A stretch of DNA of 64,000 nucleotides from Spongilla lacustris (lineage: Eukaryota; Porifera; Demospongiae; Spongillida; Spongillidae): NCBI GenBank assembly GCA_949361645.1, contig OX442416.1, positions 19,720,530-19,784,529 of the forward strand. Direction: 5' to 3'. Both the position numbers and the translations under genes were made by a program. This document shows positions 10,196 through 23,523 of this stretch, piece by piece. The notes beneath the pieces are model-generated. The model was not told the origin of the DNA, did not search any database, and saw only the letters and a program-made list of their open reading frames with translations. Positions within the stretch are counted from its first letter, which is position 1, and every line of letters begins with the position of its first letter.

Positions 10196-13100
10196 TGTAT
10201 CATTCTTGTTGGGGACTAGGCCCATCTCTGCCAATGGGTCAGGTGAGATAGCCATGACACAAGTGAAAAATCATTCAGGAGTGTTGTCCCCTTGTTTCTA
10301 CACCATTGCCAAATGTCCTGAGCATTGGGAAAAGTTTGGTACTCAGGTTAAACAGAAAGTAAGGTTTCCTGCTGGGGACTAGGCCCATCTCTGCCAATGG
10401 GTCAGGTGAGATAGCCATGACACAAGTGAAAAATCATTCAGGAGTGTTGTCCCCTTGTTTCTACACCATTGCCAAATGTCCTGAGCATTGGGAAAAGTTT
10501 GGTACTCAGGTTAACCAGAAAGTAAGGTTTCTTGTTGGGGACGAGGCCCATCTCTGCCAATGGGTCAGGTGAGATAGCCATGACACAAGTGAAAAATCAT
10601 TCAGGAGTGTTGTCCCCTTGTTTCTACACCATTGCCAAATGTCCTGAGCATTGGGAAAAGTTTGGTACTCAGGTTAAACAGAAATTAAGGTTTCTTGCTG
10701 GGGACTAGGCCCATCTCTGCCAATGGGTCAGGTGAGATAGCCATGACACAAGTGAAAAATCATTCAGGAGTGCTGTCCCCTTGATTCTACACCATTGCCA
10801 AATGTCCTGAGCATTGTGAAAAGTTTGGTACTCAGGTTAAACACAAAGTAAGGTTTCCTGCTGGGGACTAGGCCCATCTCTGCCAATGGGTCAGGTGAGA
10901 TAGCCATGACACAAGTGAAAAATCATTCAGGAGTGTTGTCCCCTTGTTTCTACACCATTGCCAAATGTCCTGAGCATTGGGAATAGTTTGGTACACAGGT
11001 TAACCAGAAAGTAAGGTTTCTTGCTGGGGACTAGGCCCATCTCTGCCAATGGGTCAGGTGAGATAGCCATGACACAAGTGAAAAATCATTCAGGAGTGTT
11101 TTCCCCTTGTTTCTACACCATTACCAAATGTCCTGTGCATTGGAAAATGTTTGGTACTAAGGTTAATCAGAAAGTAAGGTTTCTTGCTGGGGACTAGGCC
11201 CATCTCTGCCAATTGGTCAGGTGAGATAGCCATGACACAAGTGAAAAATCATTCAGGTGTGCTGTCCCCTTGTTTCTACACCATTGCCAAATGTCCTGAG
11301 CATTGGGAAAAGTTTGGTACTAAGGTTAACCAGAAAGTAAGGTTTCCTGCTGGGGACTAGGCCCATCTCTGCCAATGGGTCAGGTGAGATAGCCATGACA
11401 CAAGTGAAAAATCATTCAGGAGTGTTGTCCCCTTGTTTCTACACCATTGCCAAATGTCCTGAGCATTGGGAAAAGTTTGGTACACAGGTTAACCAGAAAG
11501 TAAGGTTTCTTGCTGGGGACTAGGCCCATCTCTGCCAATGGGTCAGGTGAGATAGCCATGACACGAGTGAAAAATCATTCAGGAGTGTTTTCCCCTTGTT
11601 TCTACACCATTACCAAATGTCCTGTGCATTGGAAAATGTTTGGTACTAAGGTTAACCAGAAAGTAAGGTTTCTTGCTGGGGACTAGGCCCATCTCTGCCA
11701 ATTGGTCAGGTGAGATAGCCATGACACAAGTGAAGAATCATTCAGGTGTGCTGTCCCCTTGTTTCTACACCATTGCCAAATGTCCTGAGCGTTGGGAAAA
11801 GTTTGGTACTCAAGTTAACCAGAAAGTAAGGTTTCTTGCTGGGGACTAGGCCCATCTCTGCCAATGGGTCAGGTGAGATAGCCATGACACAAGTGAAAAA
11901 TCATTCAGGAGTGTTTTCCCCTTGTTTCTACACCATTACCAAATGTCCTGTGCATTGGAAAATGTTTGGTACTAAGGTTAATCAGAAAGTAAGGTTTCTT
12001 GCTGGGGACTAGGCCCATCTCTGCCAATTGGTCAGGTGAGATAGCCATGACACAAGTGAAAAATCATTCAGGTGTGCTGTCCCCTTGTTTCTACACCATT
12101 GCCAAATGTCCTGAGCATTGGGAAAAGTTTGGTACTCAGGTTAAACAGAAATTAAGGTTTCTTGCTGGGGACTAGGCCCATCTCTGCCAATGGGTCAGGT
12201 GAGATAGCCATGACACAAGTGAAAAATCATTCAGGAGTGCTGTCCCCTTGATTCTACACCATTGCCAAATGTCCTGAGCATTGTGAAAAGTTTGGTACTC
12301 AGGTTAAACACAAAGTAAGGTTTCCTGCTGGGGACTAGGCCCATCTCTGCCAATGGGTCAGGTGAGATAGCCATGACACAAGTGAAAAATCATTCAGGAG
12401 TGTTTTCCCCTTGTTTCTACACCATTACCAAATGTCCTGTGCATTGGAAAATGTTTGGTACTAAGGTTAATCAGAAAGTAAGGTTTCTTGCTGGGGACTA
12501 GGCCCATCTCTGCCAATTGGTCAGGTGAGATAGCCATGACACAAGTGAAAAATCATTCAGGTGTGCTGTCCCCTTGTTTCTACACCATTGCCAAATGTCC
12601 TGAGCGTTGGGAAAAGTTTGGTACTCAAGTTAACCAGAAAGTAAGGTTTCTTGCTGGGGACTAGGCCCATCTCTGCCAATGGGTCAGGTGAGATAGCCAT
12701 GACACAAGTGAAAAATCATTCAGGAGTGTTTTCCCCTTGTTTCTACACCATTACCAAATGTCCTGTGCATTGGAAAATGTTTGGTACTAAGGTTAATCAG
12801 AAAGTAAGGTTTCTTGCTGGGGACTAGGCCCATCTCTGCCAATTGGTCAGGTGAGATAGCCATGACACAAGTGAAAAATCATTCAGGTGTGCTGTCCCCT
12901 TGTTTCTACACCATTGCCAAATGTCCTGAGCATTGGGAAAAGTTTGGTACTAAAGTTAAACAGAAAGTAAGGTTTCCTGCTGGGGACTAGGCCCATCTCT
13001 GCCAATGGGTCAGGTGAGATAGCCATGACACAAGTGAAAAATCATTCAGGAGTGTTGTCCCCTTGTTTCTACACCATTGCCAAATGTCCTGAGCATTGGG

Positions 13101-16100
13101 AAAAGTTTGGTACACAGGTTAACCAGAAAGTAAGGTTTCTTGCTGGGGACTAGGCCCATCTCTGCCAATGGGTCAGGTGAGATAGCCATGACACGAGTGA
13201 AAAATCATTCAGGAGTGTTTTCCCCTTGTTTCTACACCATTACCAAATGTCCTGTGCATTGGAAAATGTTTGGTACTAAGGTTAACCAGAAAGTAAGGTT
13301 TCTTGCTGGGGACTAGGCCCATCTCTGCCAATTGGTCAGGTGAGATAGCCATGACACAAGTGAAGAATCATTCAGGTGTGCTGTCCCCTTGTTTCTACAC
13401 CATTGCCAAATGTCCTGAGCGTTGGGAAAAGTTTGGTACTCAAGTTAACCAGAAAGTAAGGTTTCTTGCTGGGGACTAGGCCCATCTCTGCCAATGGGTC
13501 AGGTGAGATAGCCATGACACAAGTGAAAAATCATTCAGGAGTGTTGTCTCCTTGTTTCTACACCATCGCCAAATGTCCTGAGCATTGGGAAAAGTTTGGT
13601 ACTCAGGTTAAACAGAAAGTAAGGTTTCCTGCTGGGGACTAGGCCCATCTCTGCCAATGGGTCAGGTGAGATAGCCATGACACAAGTGAAAAATCATTCA
13701 GGAGTGTTGTCCCCTTGTTTCTACACCATTGCCAAATGTCCTGAGCATTGGGAAAAGTTTGGTACTAAGGTTAACCAGATAGTAAGGTTTCTTGCTGGGG
13801 ACTAGGCCCATCTCTGCCAATGGGTCAGGTGAGATAGCCATGACACAAGTGAAAAATCATTCAGGAGTGCTGTCCCCTTGTTTCTACACCATTGCCAAAT
13901 GTCCTGAGCATTGGGAAAAGTTTGGTACTCAGGTTAACCAGAAAGTAAGGTTTCTTGTTGGGGATGAGGCCCATCTCTGCCAATGGGTCAGGTGAGATAG
14001 CCATGACACAAGTGAAAAATCATTCAGGAGTGCTGTCCCCTTGTTTCTACACCATTGCCAAATGTCCTGAGCATTGGGAAAAGTTTGGTACTCAAGTTAA
14101 CCAGAAAGTAAGGTTTCTTGCTGGGGACTAGGCCCATCTCTGCCAATGGGTCAGGTGAGATAGCCATGACACAAGTGAAAAATCATTCAGGAGTGCTGTC
14201 CCCTTGTTTCTACACCATTGCCAAATGTCCTGAGCATTGGGAAAAGTTTGGTACTAAGGTTAACCAGAAAGTAATGTTTCTTGCTGGGGACTAGGCCCAT
14301 CTCTGCCAATGGGTCAGGTGAGATAGCCATGACACAAGTGAAAAATCATTCAGGAGTGCTGTCCCCTTGTTTCTACACCATTGCCAAATGTCCTGAGCAT
14401 TGGGAAAAGTTTGGTACTCAGGTTAACCAGAAAGTAAGGTTTCTTGTTGGGGATGAGGCCCATCTTTGCCAATGGGTCAGGTGAGATAGCCATGACACAA
14501 GTGAAAAATCATTCAGGAGTGCTGTCCCCTTGTTTCTACACCATTACCAAATGTCCTGTGCATTGGAAAAAAGTTTGGTACTAAGGTTAACCAGAAAGTA
14601 AGGTTTCTTGCTGGGGACTAGGCCCATCTCTGCCAATGGGTCAGGTGAGATATCCATGACACAAGTGAAAAATCATTCAGGTGTGCTGTCCCCTTGTTTC
14701 TACACCATTGCCAAATGTCCTGAGCATTGGGAAAAGTTTGGTACTAAGGTTAACCAGAAAGTAAGGTTTCCTGCTGGGGACTAGGCCCATCTCTGCCAAT
14801 GGGTCAGGTGAGATAGCCATGACACAAGTGACAAATCATTCAGGAGTGTTGTCCCCTTGTTTCTACACCATTGCCAAATGTCCTGAGCATTGGGAAAAGT
14901 TTGGTACACAGGTTAACCAGAAAGTAAGGTTTCTTGCTGGGGACTAGGCCCATCTCTGCCAATGGGTCAGGTGAGATAGCCATGACACGAGTGAAAAATC
15001 ATTCAGGAGTGTTTTCCCCTTGTTTCTACACCATTACCAAATGTCCTGTGCATTGGAAAATGTTTGGTACTAAGGTTAACCAGAAAGTAAGGTTTCTTGC
15101 TGGGGACTAGGCCCATCTCTGCCAATTGGTCAGGTGAGATAGCCATGACACAAGTGAAGAATCATTCAGGTGTGCTGTCCCCTTGTTTCTACACCATTGC
15201 CAAATGTCCTGAGCGTTGGGAAAAGTTTGGTACTCAAGTTAACCAGAAAGTAAGGTTTCTTGCTGGGGACTAGGCCCATCTCTGCCAATGGGTCAGGTGA
15301 GATAGCCATGACACAAGTGAAAAATCATTCAGGAGTGTTTTCCCCTTGTTTCTACACCATTACCAAATGTCCTGTGCATTGGAAAATGTTTGGTACTAAG
15401 GTTAATCAGAAAGTAAGGTTTCTTGCTGGGGACTAGGCCCATCTCTGCCAATTGGTCAGGTGAGATAGCCATGACACAAGTGAAAAATCATTCAGGTGTG
15501 CTGTCCCCTTGTTTCTACACCATTGCCAAATGTCCTGAGCATTGGGAAAAGTTTGGTACTAAGGTTAAACAGAAAGTAAGGTTTCCTGCTGGGGACTAGG
15601 CCCATCTCTGCCAATGGGTCAGGTGAGATAGCCATGACACAAGTGAAAAATCATTCAGGAGTGTTGTCCCCTTGTTTCTACACCATTGCCAAATGTCCTG
15701 AGCATTGGGAAAAGTTTGGTACACAGGTTAACCAGAAAGTAAGGTTTCTTGCTGGGGACTAGGCCCATCTCTGCCAATGGGTCAGGTGAGATAGCCATGA
15801 CACGAGTGAAAAATCATTCAGGAGTGTTTTCCCCTTGTTTCTACACCATTACCAAATGTCCTGTGCATTGGAAAATGTTTGGTACTAAGGTTAACCAGAA
15901 AGTAAGGTTTCTTGCTGGGGACTAGGCCCATCTCTGCCAATTGGTCAGGTGAGATAGCCATGACACAAGTGAAGAATCATTCAGGTGTGCTGTCCCCTTG
16001 TTTCTACACCATTGCCAAATGTCCTGAGCGTTGGGAAAAGTTTGGTACTCAAGTTAACCAGAAAGTAAGGTTTCTTGCTGGGGACTAGGCCCATCTCTGC

Positions 16101-18720
16101 CAATGGGTCAGGTGAGATAGCCATGACACAAGTGAAAAATCATTCAGGAGTGTTGTCTCCTTGTTTCTACACCATCGCCAAATGTCCTGAGCATTGGGAA
16201 AAGTTTGGTACTCAGGTTAAACAGAAAGTAAGGTTTCCTGCTGGGGACTAGGCCCATCTCTGCCAATGGGTCAGGTGAGATAGCCATGACACAAGTGAAA
16301 AATCATTCAGGAGTGTTGTCCCCTTGTTTCTACACCATTGCTAAATGTCCTGAGCATTGGGAAAAGTTTGGTACTCAGGTTAAACAGAAAGTAAGGTTTC
16401 CTGCTGGGGACTAGGCCCATCTCTGCCAATGGGTCAGGTGAGATAGCCATGACACAAGTGAAAAATCATTCAGGAGTGTTGTCCCCTTGTTTCTACACCA
16501 TTGCCAAATGTCCTGAGCATTGGGAAAAGTTTGGTACTAAGGTTAACCAGATAGTAAGGTTTCTTGCTGGGGACTAGGCCCATCTCTGCCAATGGGTCAG
16601 GTGAGATAGCCATGACACAAGTGAAAAATCATTCAGGAGTGCTGTCCCCTTGTTTCTACACCATTGCCAAATGTCCTGAGCATTGGGAAAAGTTTGGTAC
16701 TCAGGTTAACCAGAAAGTAAGGTTTCTTGTTGGGGATGAGGCCCATCTCTGCCAATGGGTCAGGTGAGATAGCCATGACACAAGTGAAAAATCATTCAGG
16801 AGTGCTGTCCCCTTGTTTCTACACCATTGCCAAATGTCCTGAGCATTGGGAAAAGTTTGGTACTCAAGTTAACCAGAAAGTAAGGTTTCTTGCTGGGGAC
16901 TAGGCCCATCTCTGCCAATGGGTCAGGTGAGATAGCCATGACACAAGTGAAAAATCATTCAGGAGTGCTGTCCCCTTGTTTCTACACCATTGCCAAATGT
17001 CCTGAGCATTGAGAAAAGTTTGGTACTAAGGTTAACCAGAAAGTAATGTTTCTTGCTGGGGACTAGGCCCATCTCTGCCAATGGGTCAGGTGAGATAGCC
17101 ATGACACAAGTGAAAAATCATTCAGGAGTGCTGTCCCCTTGTTTCTACACCATTGCCAAATGTCCTGAGCATTGGGAAAAGTTTGGTACTCAGGTTAACC
17201 AGAAAGTAAGGTTTCTTGTTGGGGATGAGGCCCATCTTTGCCAATGGGTCAGGTGAGATAGCCATGACACAAGTGAAAAATCATTCAGGAGTGCTGTCCC
17301 CTTGTTTCTACACCATTACCAAATGTCCTGTGCATTGGAAAAAGTTTGGTACTAAGGTTAACCAGAAAGTAAGGTTTCTTGCTGGGGACTAGGCCCATCT
17401 CTGCCAATGGGTCAGGTGAGATATCCATGACACAAGTGAAAAATCATTCAGGAGTGTTGTCCCCTTGTTTCTACACCATTGCCAAATGTCCTGAGCATTG
17501 GGAAAAGTTTGGTACTCAGGTTAAACAGAAAGTAAGGTTTCCTGCTGGGGACTAGGCCCATCTCTGCCAATGGGTCAGGTGAGATAGCCATGACACAAGT
17601 GAAAAATCATTCAGGAGTGTTGTCCCCTTGTTTCTACACCATTGCCAAATGTCCTGAGCATTGTGAAAAGTTTGGTACTCAGGTTAACCAGAAAGTAAGG
17701 TTTCTTGCTGTGGACTAGGCCCATCTCTCAGGTGAGATAGCCATGACACAAGTGAAAAATCATTCAGGAGTGTTGTCCCCTTGTTTCTACACCATTGCCA
17801 AATGTCCTGAGCATTGGGAATAGTTTGGTACACAGGTTAACCAGAAAGTAAGGTTTCCTGCTGGGGACTAGGCCCATCTCTGCCAATGGGTCAGGTGAGA
17901 TAGCCATGACACAAGTGAAAAATCATTCAGGAGTGTTGTCCCCTTGTTTCTACACCATTGCCAAATGTCCTGAGCATTGGGAAAAGTTTGGTACTAAGGT
18001 TAACCAGAAAGTAAGGTTTCTTGCTGGGGACTAAGCCCATCTCTGCCAATGGGTCAGGTGAGATAGCCATGACACAAGTGAAAAATCATTCAGGAGTGCT
18101 GTCCCCTTGTTTCTACACCATTGCCAAATGTCCTGAGCATTGTGAAAAGTTTGGTACTAAGGTTAACCAGAAAGTAAGGTTTCTTGCTGGGGACTAGGCC
18201 CATCTCTGCCAATGGGTCAGGTGAGATAGCCATGACACAAGTGAAAAATCATTCAGGAGTGCTGTCCCCTTGTTTCTACACCATTGCCAAATGTCCTGAG
18301 CATTGGGAAAAGTTTGGTACTAAGGTTAACCAGAAAGTAATGTTTCTTGCTGGGGACTAGGCCCATCTCTGCCAATGGGTCAGGTGAGATAGCCATGACA
18401 CAAGTGAAAAATCATTCAGGAGTGCTGTCCCCTTGTTTCTACACCATTGCCAAATGTCCTGAGCATTGGGAAAAGTTTGGTACTCAGGTTAACCAGAAAG
18501 TAAAGTTTCTTGTTGGGGATGAGGCCCATCTCTGCCAATGGGTCAGGTGAGGTAGCCGTGACACAAGTGAAAAATCATTCAGGAGTGTTGTCGCCTTGTT
18601 TCTACACCATTGCCAAATGTCCTGAGCATTGGAAAAAGTTTGGTACTTAGGTTAACCAGAAAGTAAGGTTTCTTGCTGAGGTCTAGGCCCATTTCTGCCA
18701 ATGGGTCAGGTGAGATAGTA
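10196..18720. repeat. 163-bp satellite array, about 52 monomers
   Basis: The monomer starts around GGGGACTAGGCCCATCTCTG and repeats every 163 bp (10211, 10374, 10537 and on). Variants mark higher-order structure. ACACGAGTG recurs at 11561, 13191, 14985 and 15800 (10, 11 and 5 monomers apart). A block at about 13141-14560 recurs at about 15750-17330 with one extra monomer. Monomers with GGGGATGAGGCC instead of GGGGACTAGGCC lose a stop codon and give short open frames at 13792, 14281, 16564, 17053 and 18347; these are by-products, not genes. Each monomer carries GTCAG then GTGAGA, an excellent donor-like sequence. The last monomers (18560-18830) are degenerate, as usual at array edges. Confidence 0.95.
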
Positions 18721-19250
18721 GTAACCCTAGGCCTAGCATAAAGTCATTGAGAAGTGTTGTCCGCATGTTTGTGCACCCTTTGCACATGTTCTGGGCTCAG
18801 GGAAAAGTCTGGTACATGTCCTTACACCAAATGATCTATCGTGAATAGCATTAGCAAATTACGCGTTTAATATTAATTTGCGCCAATAATTTCAGCACTA
18901 TTACTATGCGGAGATAGACAGCACACCTATACAGGAGGTCGGACGTCAGATAAGTTGAAAAGTTATAGTACTGACGTAGTCAGTCCCATAGGCTTCAGCA
19001 CCAAAGTCAGGCCGACGCTCACCGTAAGATCGGCAGTGGGCGTGACAGTTCTGTACTCTCACGCCGATGTAAGACGGATTACTAGTATATCAGCACGGGC
19101 CCGTACCAGCCACCAGTTTTTGCAGAAAACCTTTAGGAGGTGCCAGCGTCTTTTTTTTGTCACAGCCTGGTCAGGTTATTCCAAGACATCTGATTCCGTC
19201 AGCACATCTTTACTGCGCGTCATCGTTTGAGTGTCTGCGGGTAGGATTTG
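18721..19250. other. CpG-rich spacer between the two tandem arrays
   Basis: An open plus-strand frame (18955-19230) exists but shows no domain, repeat or biased composition that I recognise. No RNA gene is visible. 18721-18830 is the decaying edge of the satellite. Confidence 0.35.
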
Positions 19251-19251
19251 A

Positions 19252-21335
19252 AACAGAAAACATGATTGAAGGGAAGGTAATGGATGGCTGATGTGTGCTT
19301 GGAGTACAAACATCCAAACTTCTCTCTACGCAGTGATCTCCAATAAGTGCTCCCCATCCATCCACGTAGCCCTGCCTGTGAGAGGTGCCATCTCTTCCTT
19401 CCCTGGAAGGACTGCAAATGATTGTAACAAGGTACGTACTGAGACATTTTTACACACTCTCCTTACACTCTGTTTCTCATCCTCATGAGAAAGCATTGAT
19501 GGCAAGGTAATGGATGACTGATATGTGCTTGGAGTACAAACATCCAAACATCTCTCTACGCAGTGTTCTCCAATAAGTGCTCTCCCATACTGCGTGTGAG
19601 AGGTGCCATCTCTTCCTTCCCTGGAAGGACTCTACTTTGATCAAGTAAATGATTGTGTGAAGGTACGTACTGAGACATTCTTACACACTCTCCTTACACT
19701 CTGTTTCTCATCCTCATGAGAAAGTATTGTCTTGTATGAAGGCAAGGTAATGGATGACTGATGTGTGCTTGGAGTACAAACATCCAAACATCTCTCTACG
19801 CAGTGTTCTCCAATAAGTGCTCTCCCATACTGCGTGTGAGAGGTGCCATCTCTTCCTTCCCTGGAAGGACTCTACTTTGATCAAGTAAATGATTGTGTGA
19901 AGGTACGTACTGAGACATTCTTACACACTCTTCTTACACTCTGTTTCTCATCCTCATGAGAAAGTAGTGTCTTGTATGAAGGCAAGGTAATGGATGACTG
20001 ATGTGTGCTTGGAGTACAAACATCCAAACATCTCTCTACGCAGTGTTCTCCAATAAGTGCTCTCCCATACTGCGTGTGAGAGGTGCTATCTCTTCCTTCC
20101 CTGAAAGGACTCTACTTTGATCAAGTAAATGATTGTGTGAAGGTACGTACTGAGATATTCTTACACACTCTCCTTACACTCTGTTTCTCATCCTCATGAG
20201 AAAGTATTGTCTTGTATGAAGGCAAGGTAATGGATGACTGATGTGTGCTTGGAGTACAAACATCCAAACATCTCTCTACGCAGTGTTCTCCAATAAGTGC
20301 TCCCTCATACTGCGTGTGAGAGGTGCCATCTCTTCCTTCCCTGGAAGGACTCTAATTTGATCAAGCGAATGATAGCAACAAGGTACGTACTGAGACATTC
20401 TTACACACTCTCCTTACACTCTGTTTCTCATCCTCATGAGAAAGTATTGTCTTGTATGAAGGCAAGGTAATGGATGACTGATGTGTGCTTGGAGTACAAA
20501 CATCCAAACATCTCTCTACGCAGTGTTCTCCAATAAGTGCTCTCCCATACTGCGTGTGAGAGGTGCCATCTCTTCCTTCCCTGAAAGGACTCTACTTTGA
20601 TCAAGTAAATGATTGTGTGAAGGTACGTACTGAGATATTCTTACACACTCTCCTTACACTCTGTTTCTCATCCTCATGAGAAAGTATTGTCTTGTATGAA
20701 GGCAAGGTAATGGATGACTGATGTGTGCTTGGAGTACAAACATCCAAACATCTCTCTACGCAGTGTTCTCCAATAAGTGCTCCCTCATACTGCGTGTGAG
20801 AGGTGCCATCTCTTCCTTCCCTGGAAGGACTCTAATTTGATCAAGCGAATGATAGCAACAAGGTACGTACTGAGACATTCTTACACACTCTCCTTACACT
20901 CTGTTTCTCATCCTCATGAGAAAGTATTGTCTTGTATGAAGGCAAGGTAATGGATGACTGATGTGTGCTTGGAGTACAAACATCCAAACATCTCTCTACG
21001 CTGTGTTCTCCAATAAGTGCTCTCCCATACTGCGTGTGAGAGGTGCCATCTCTTCCTTCCCTGGAAGGACTCTACTTTGATCAAGTAAATGATTGTGTGA
21101 AGGTACGTACTGAGATATTCTTACACACTCTCCTTACACTCTGTTTCTCATCCTCATGAGAAAGTATTGTCTTGTATGAAGGCAAGGTAATGGATGACTG
21201 ATGTGTGCTTGGAGTACAAACATCCAAACATCTCTCTACGCAGAGTTCTCCAATAAGTGCTCCCCCATACTGCGTGTGAGAGGTGCCATCTCTTCCTAGG
21301 ACTCTAATTTGATCAAGCGAATGATTGTACTTTTA
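19252..21335 (+). repeat. 240-bp tandem cassette, 9 copies
   Basis: Units begin near AAGGCAAGGTAATGGATGAC at about 19500, 19740, 19980 and so on to 21180; the first copy, from about 19260, is divergent and the last is truncated. Each unit holds CTCTCTACGCAG (acceptor-like), then a segment of about 99 nt, then AAG followed by GTACGTAC (donor-like). Only the first copy's segment is open (98 nt, KCSPSIHVALPVRGAISSFP); all others carry stops. Two variants alternate from copy 4 on (TCAAGTAAATG and TCAAGCGAATG), giving a 480-bp dimer repeat. Array homogeneity indicates recent expansion. Confidence 0.92.
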
Positions 21336-22203
21336 TAACACAAAGTTTATGTATATGTTTTACGTTTATGACCATCTGATCACGTGATTGCAAAACCGAA
21401 GGCGTGCCGTTCTCACGTGAGCAATGATAGTGGATGTCACTAGTATTATCAGTATTACGTGAATGTGTAGTGCACTATTTACACTTAGTGCCATTCACTG
21501 CTAGTAAAAACGAGTGTGCGCCACTTCTAGATCTGTTAACGAGTGCCCTGTTAATGTTGCATGGCACTAGATAAAACTAGACTTTTTTTTGGCTGTACAT
21601 GCATGTGTGTGCTCTTGCGATGCGTACATGTTAGCTTGCTGGCACACGGAGTTGCGATAGGTTTATCAACATACACGTGCATTGTACCCAAGAGTAGGGT
21701 ATTATTATATAGACTTGACTTCCACTACTACACATGTATATAATATTATGCTTTATACACCGGTTCCTTTCTAATTGCCCGCACAATGTGCCCTGGGCGT
21801 TTATACAGTTCTGCAATTTTGCATCCGGTATATAGCAACGTGACTTGAACAGCTTCAGACTCACTGGCCTGGCAAAACTCCATATGGTAGGATGATTATT
21901 TACCTACCCTTTTATGATGTAGACGTACGCGCGTCCTTTCAATTACCGTAATGGCCATGCGTGCAAGAGATAGCAAGTTAGCAACTCAGTAAGTAACGGT
22001 GGATTATTCAATCTTACTGCGATCTCGATTCTGTCCCCATGCAAGGTCTGAAAGACTAATGCTGCGTGTTTTGAACGAACTAGGCCCTGAAAACTGACAT
22101 AGGTAAGGTTTTTTTTTTTTACCCCGTCTCATACACACAGTTCTTCATGGCGGATGCAGTTCCGTTACAATTTATACCATCGGACTGATCGGAGAAGCTA
22201 ATT
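21336..22203. other. No gene recognised
   Basis: Mixed sequence with several CpG-rich patches. It could be the promoter side of the candidate start at 22204, but no specific element is supported. Confidence 0.35.
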
Positions 22204-22387
22204 ATGGCTGTTCGGTACTTTATAAGGCAGAAGGCTGTAGCAGCGAAGGTCGTATATGCAGCACAGTTACAGGTAATGTACATATAGTTTATTTGTTATT
22301 GTACATGCACAGAGGAATCCTGGGAATTCAAGGGTGCAAGCAAGTTGCTTGCACAAGGCAGCATCCCTACCCGAGAAAAGTGAGGAG
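22204..22387 (+). CDS. Candidate first two exons of an unidentified gene
   Basis: ATG at 22204 is in good context (ATTATGGCT). Exon 22204-22272 (69 nt) encodes MAVRYFIRQKAVAAKVVYAA QLQ and ends at GTAATG. After a 40-nt intron with acceptor ACATGCACAG, exon 22313-22387 (75 nt, phase 0) continues RNPGNSRVQASCLHKAASLP EKSEE and ends at GTAAGG. The basic, hydroxyl-poor start rich in Ala/Val/Arg would suit a mitochondrial targeting peptide. No homologue is recognised and no third exon was found. The case rests on consistent sites and phases only. Confidence 0.35.
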
Positions 22388-22516
22388 GTAAGGTTTTATC
22401 TTATTGGCAACAATCTCAGATCGTGTATTGCATTATCAGAAACAGAAGACGCGCGGACAGAAACAGGCCTATATAGTTGGAGACTGAGGCAATTGACGCA
22501 CAAAACGGAAGAGAAA

Positions 22517-22597
<81 letters not shown>
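22517..22597. repeat. (TG)n microsatellite
   Basis: Uninterrupted TG dinucleotide run of about 40 repeats. Cys-Val or His-Thr frames through it are meaningless. Confidence 0.97.
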
Positions 22598-22598
<1 letters not shown>

Positions 22599-22639
22599 GT
22601 GTGTCTTTTTCTAATTTGAGATTCACAGAAACTTAAAAG

Positions 22640-23032
22640 TGTGGCCAAGTTTATTTGCGAGCGAGGCGCGGTGTCAAAATGTATGGCGTCGATCGGCAGG
22701 CTGCATGCATGTAGCCATGTACTACGTACGGGGTGGGTTGAAAGCTCGTACAGAGTAGGTAGACGATCAAAACGGGGCCAGGTAAACGATCCAAACGGGG
22801 CCAGGTTGACAGTCGTACGGTGTTGTTAGACGATCCGAACAACTCGTACGGGGTAGGCAGACGAATTATCAGCGTGTGAAAACGTGCGACCAAACGAGCC
22901 TCGCTTCCACAGCCGTTTCCTATCGGTCCGCACACGTGTACTGTCATCGTACAACCGGCTAACATCGGATCCAATTGGATCCGTGCGCAAGAACGTGCAG
23001 AGGCGAGCCCGGAATCATGCAAGTGAACCGCT
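22640..23032. other. CpG-rich stretch without a recognised gene
   Basis: Contains repeated ACGATC/GTACGG-type words (AACGGGGCCAGGT occurs twice at about 22772-22805). No coding exon could be supported. Confidence 0.35.
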
Positions 23033-23325
23033 GTGATACATGTATGGTGGTCACACTGCTGGTGCACATATGGTGGTCAGACAGCTTGTACACATATGGT
23101 GGTCAGACTGCTGGTACACATATGGTGGTCAGACTGCTGGTACACATATGGTGGTTACACTGCTGGTACACATATGGTGGTCACACTGCTGGCACACATA
23201 TGGTGGTCACACTGCTGGCACACATATGGTGGTCACACTGCTTGTATGCATATGGTGGTCACACTGCTGGTACACATATGATGGTCACACTGCTGGTACG
23301 CATATGGTGGTCAGACTTCTTCCGC
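23033..23325 (+). repeat. 26-bp minisatellite, second array
   Basis: About eleven units of the same CATATGGTGGTCACACTGCT GGTACA repeat seen at 8585. A reversed fragment of one to two units sits at 23457-23515, directly beside the CHMP5-like exon. Confidence 0.9.
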
Positions 23326-23523
23326 AATGCTTAAATGTACGTACATGTAAGTGGCTTAGAAAATCAGCATGAGCACACATTATGGGGAGGGAGGGGTTAA
23401 AGTTTGTTTCTACGAGATTGCCATGGTAACTATTAAGCATGGAAGAGGGCATGAACATTGTACCAGCAGTCTGACCACCATATGTGTACCAGCATTGTGA
23501 CCCCCACATGTTGGTGTGTGTAC

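Noticed and set aside
13792..18550. Five 67-codon frames (AMTQVKNHSGVLSPCFYTIA..)
   Set aside because: They fall inside 163-bp satellite monomers with a stop-losing variant; the frame shifts at each monomer because 163 is not a multiple of three.
10196..21335. CRISPR-like regular repeats
   Set aside because: Tandem arrays without unique spacers, in a eukaryotic genome; they are satellites.
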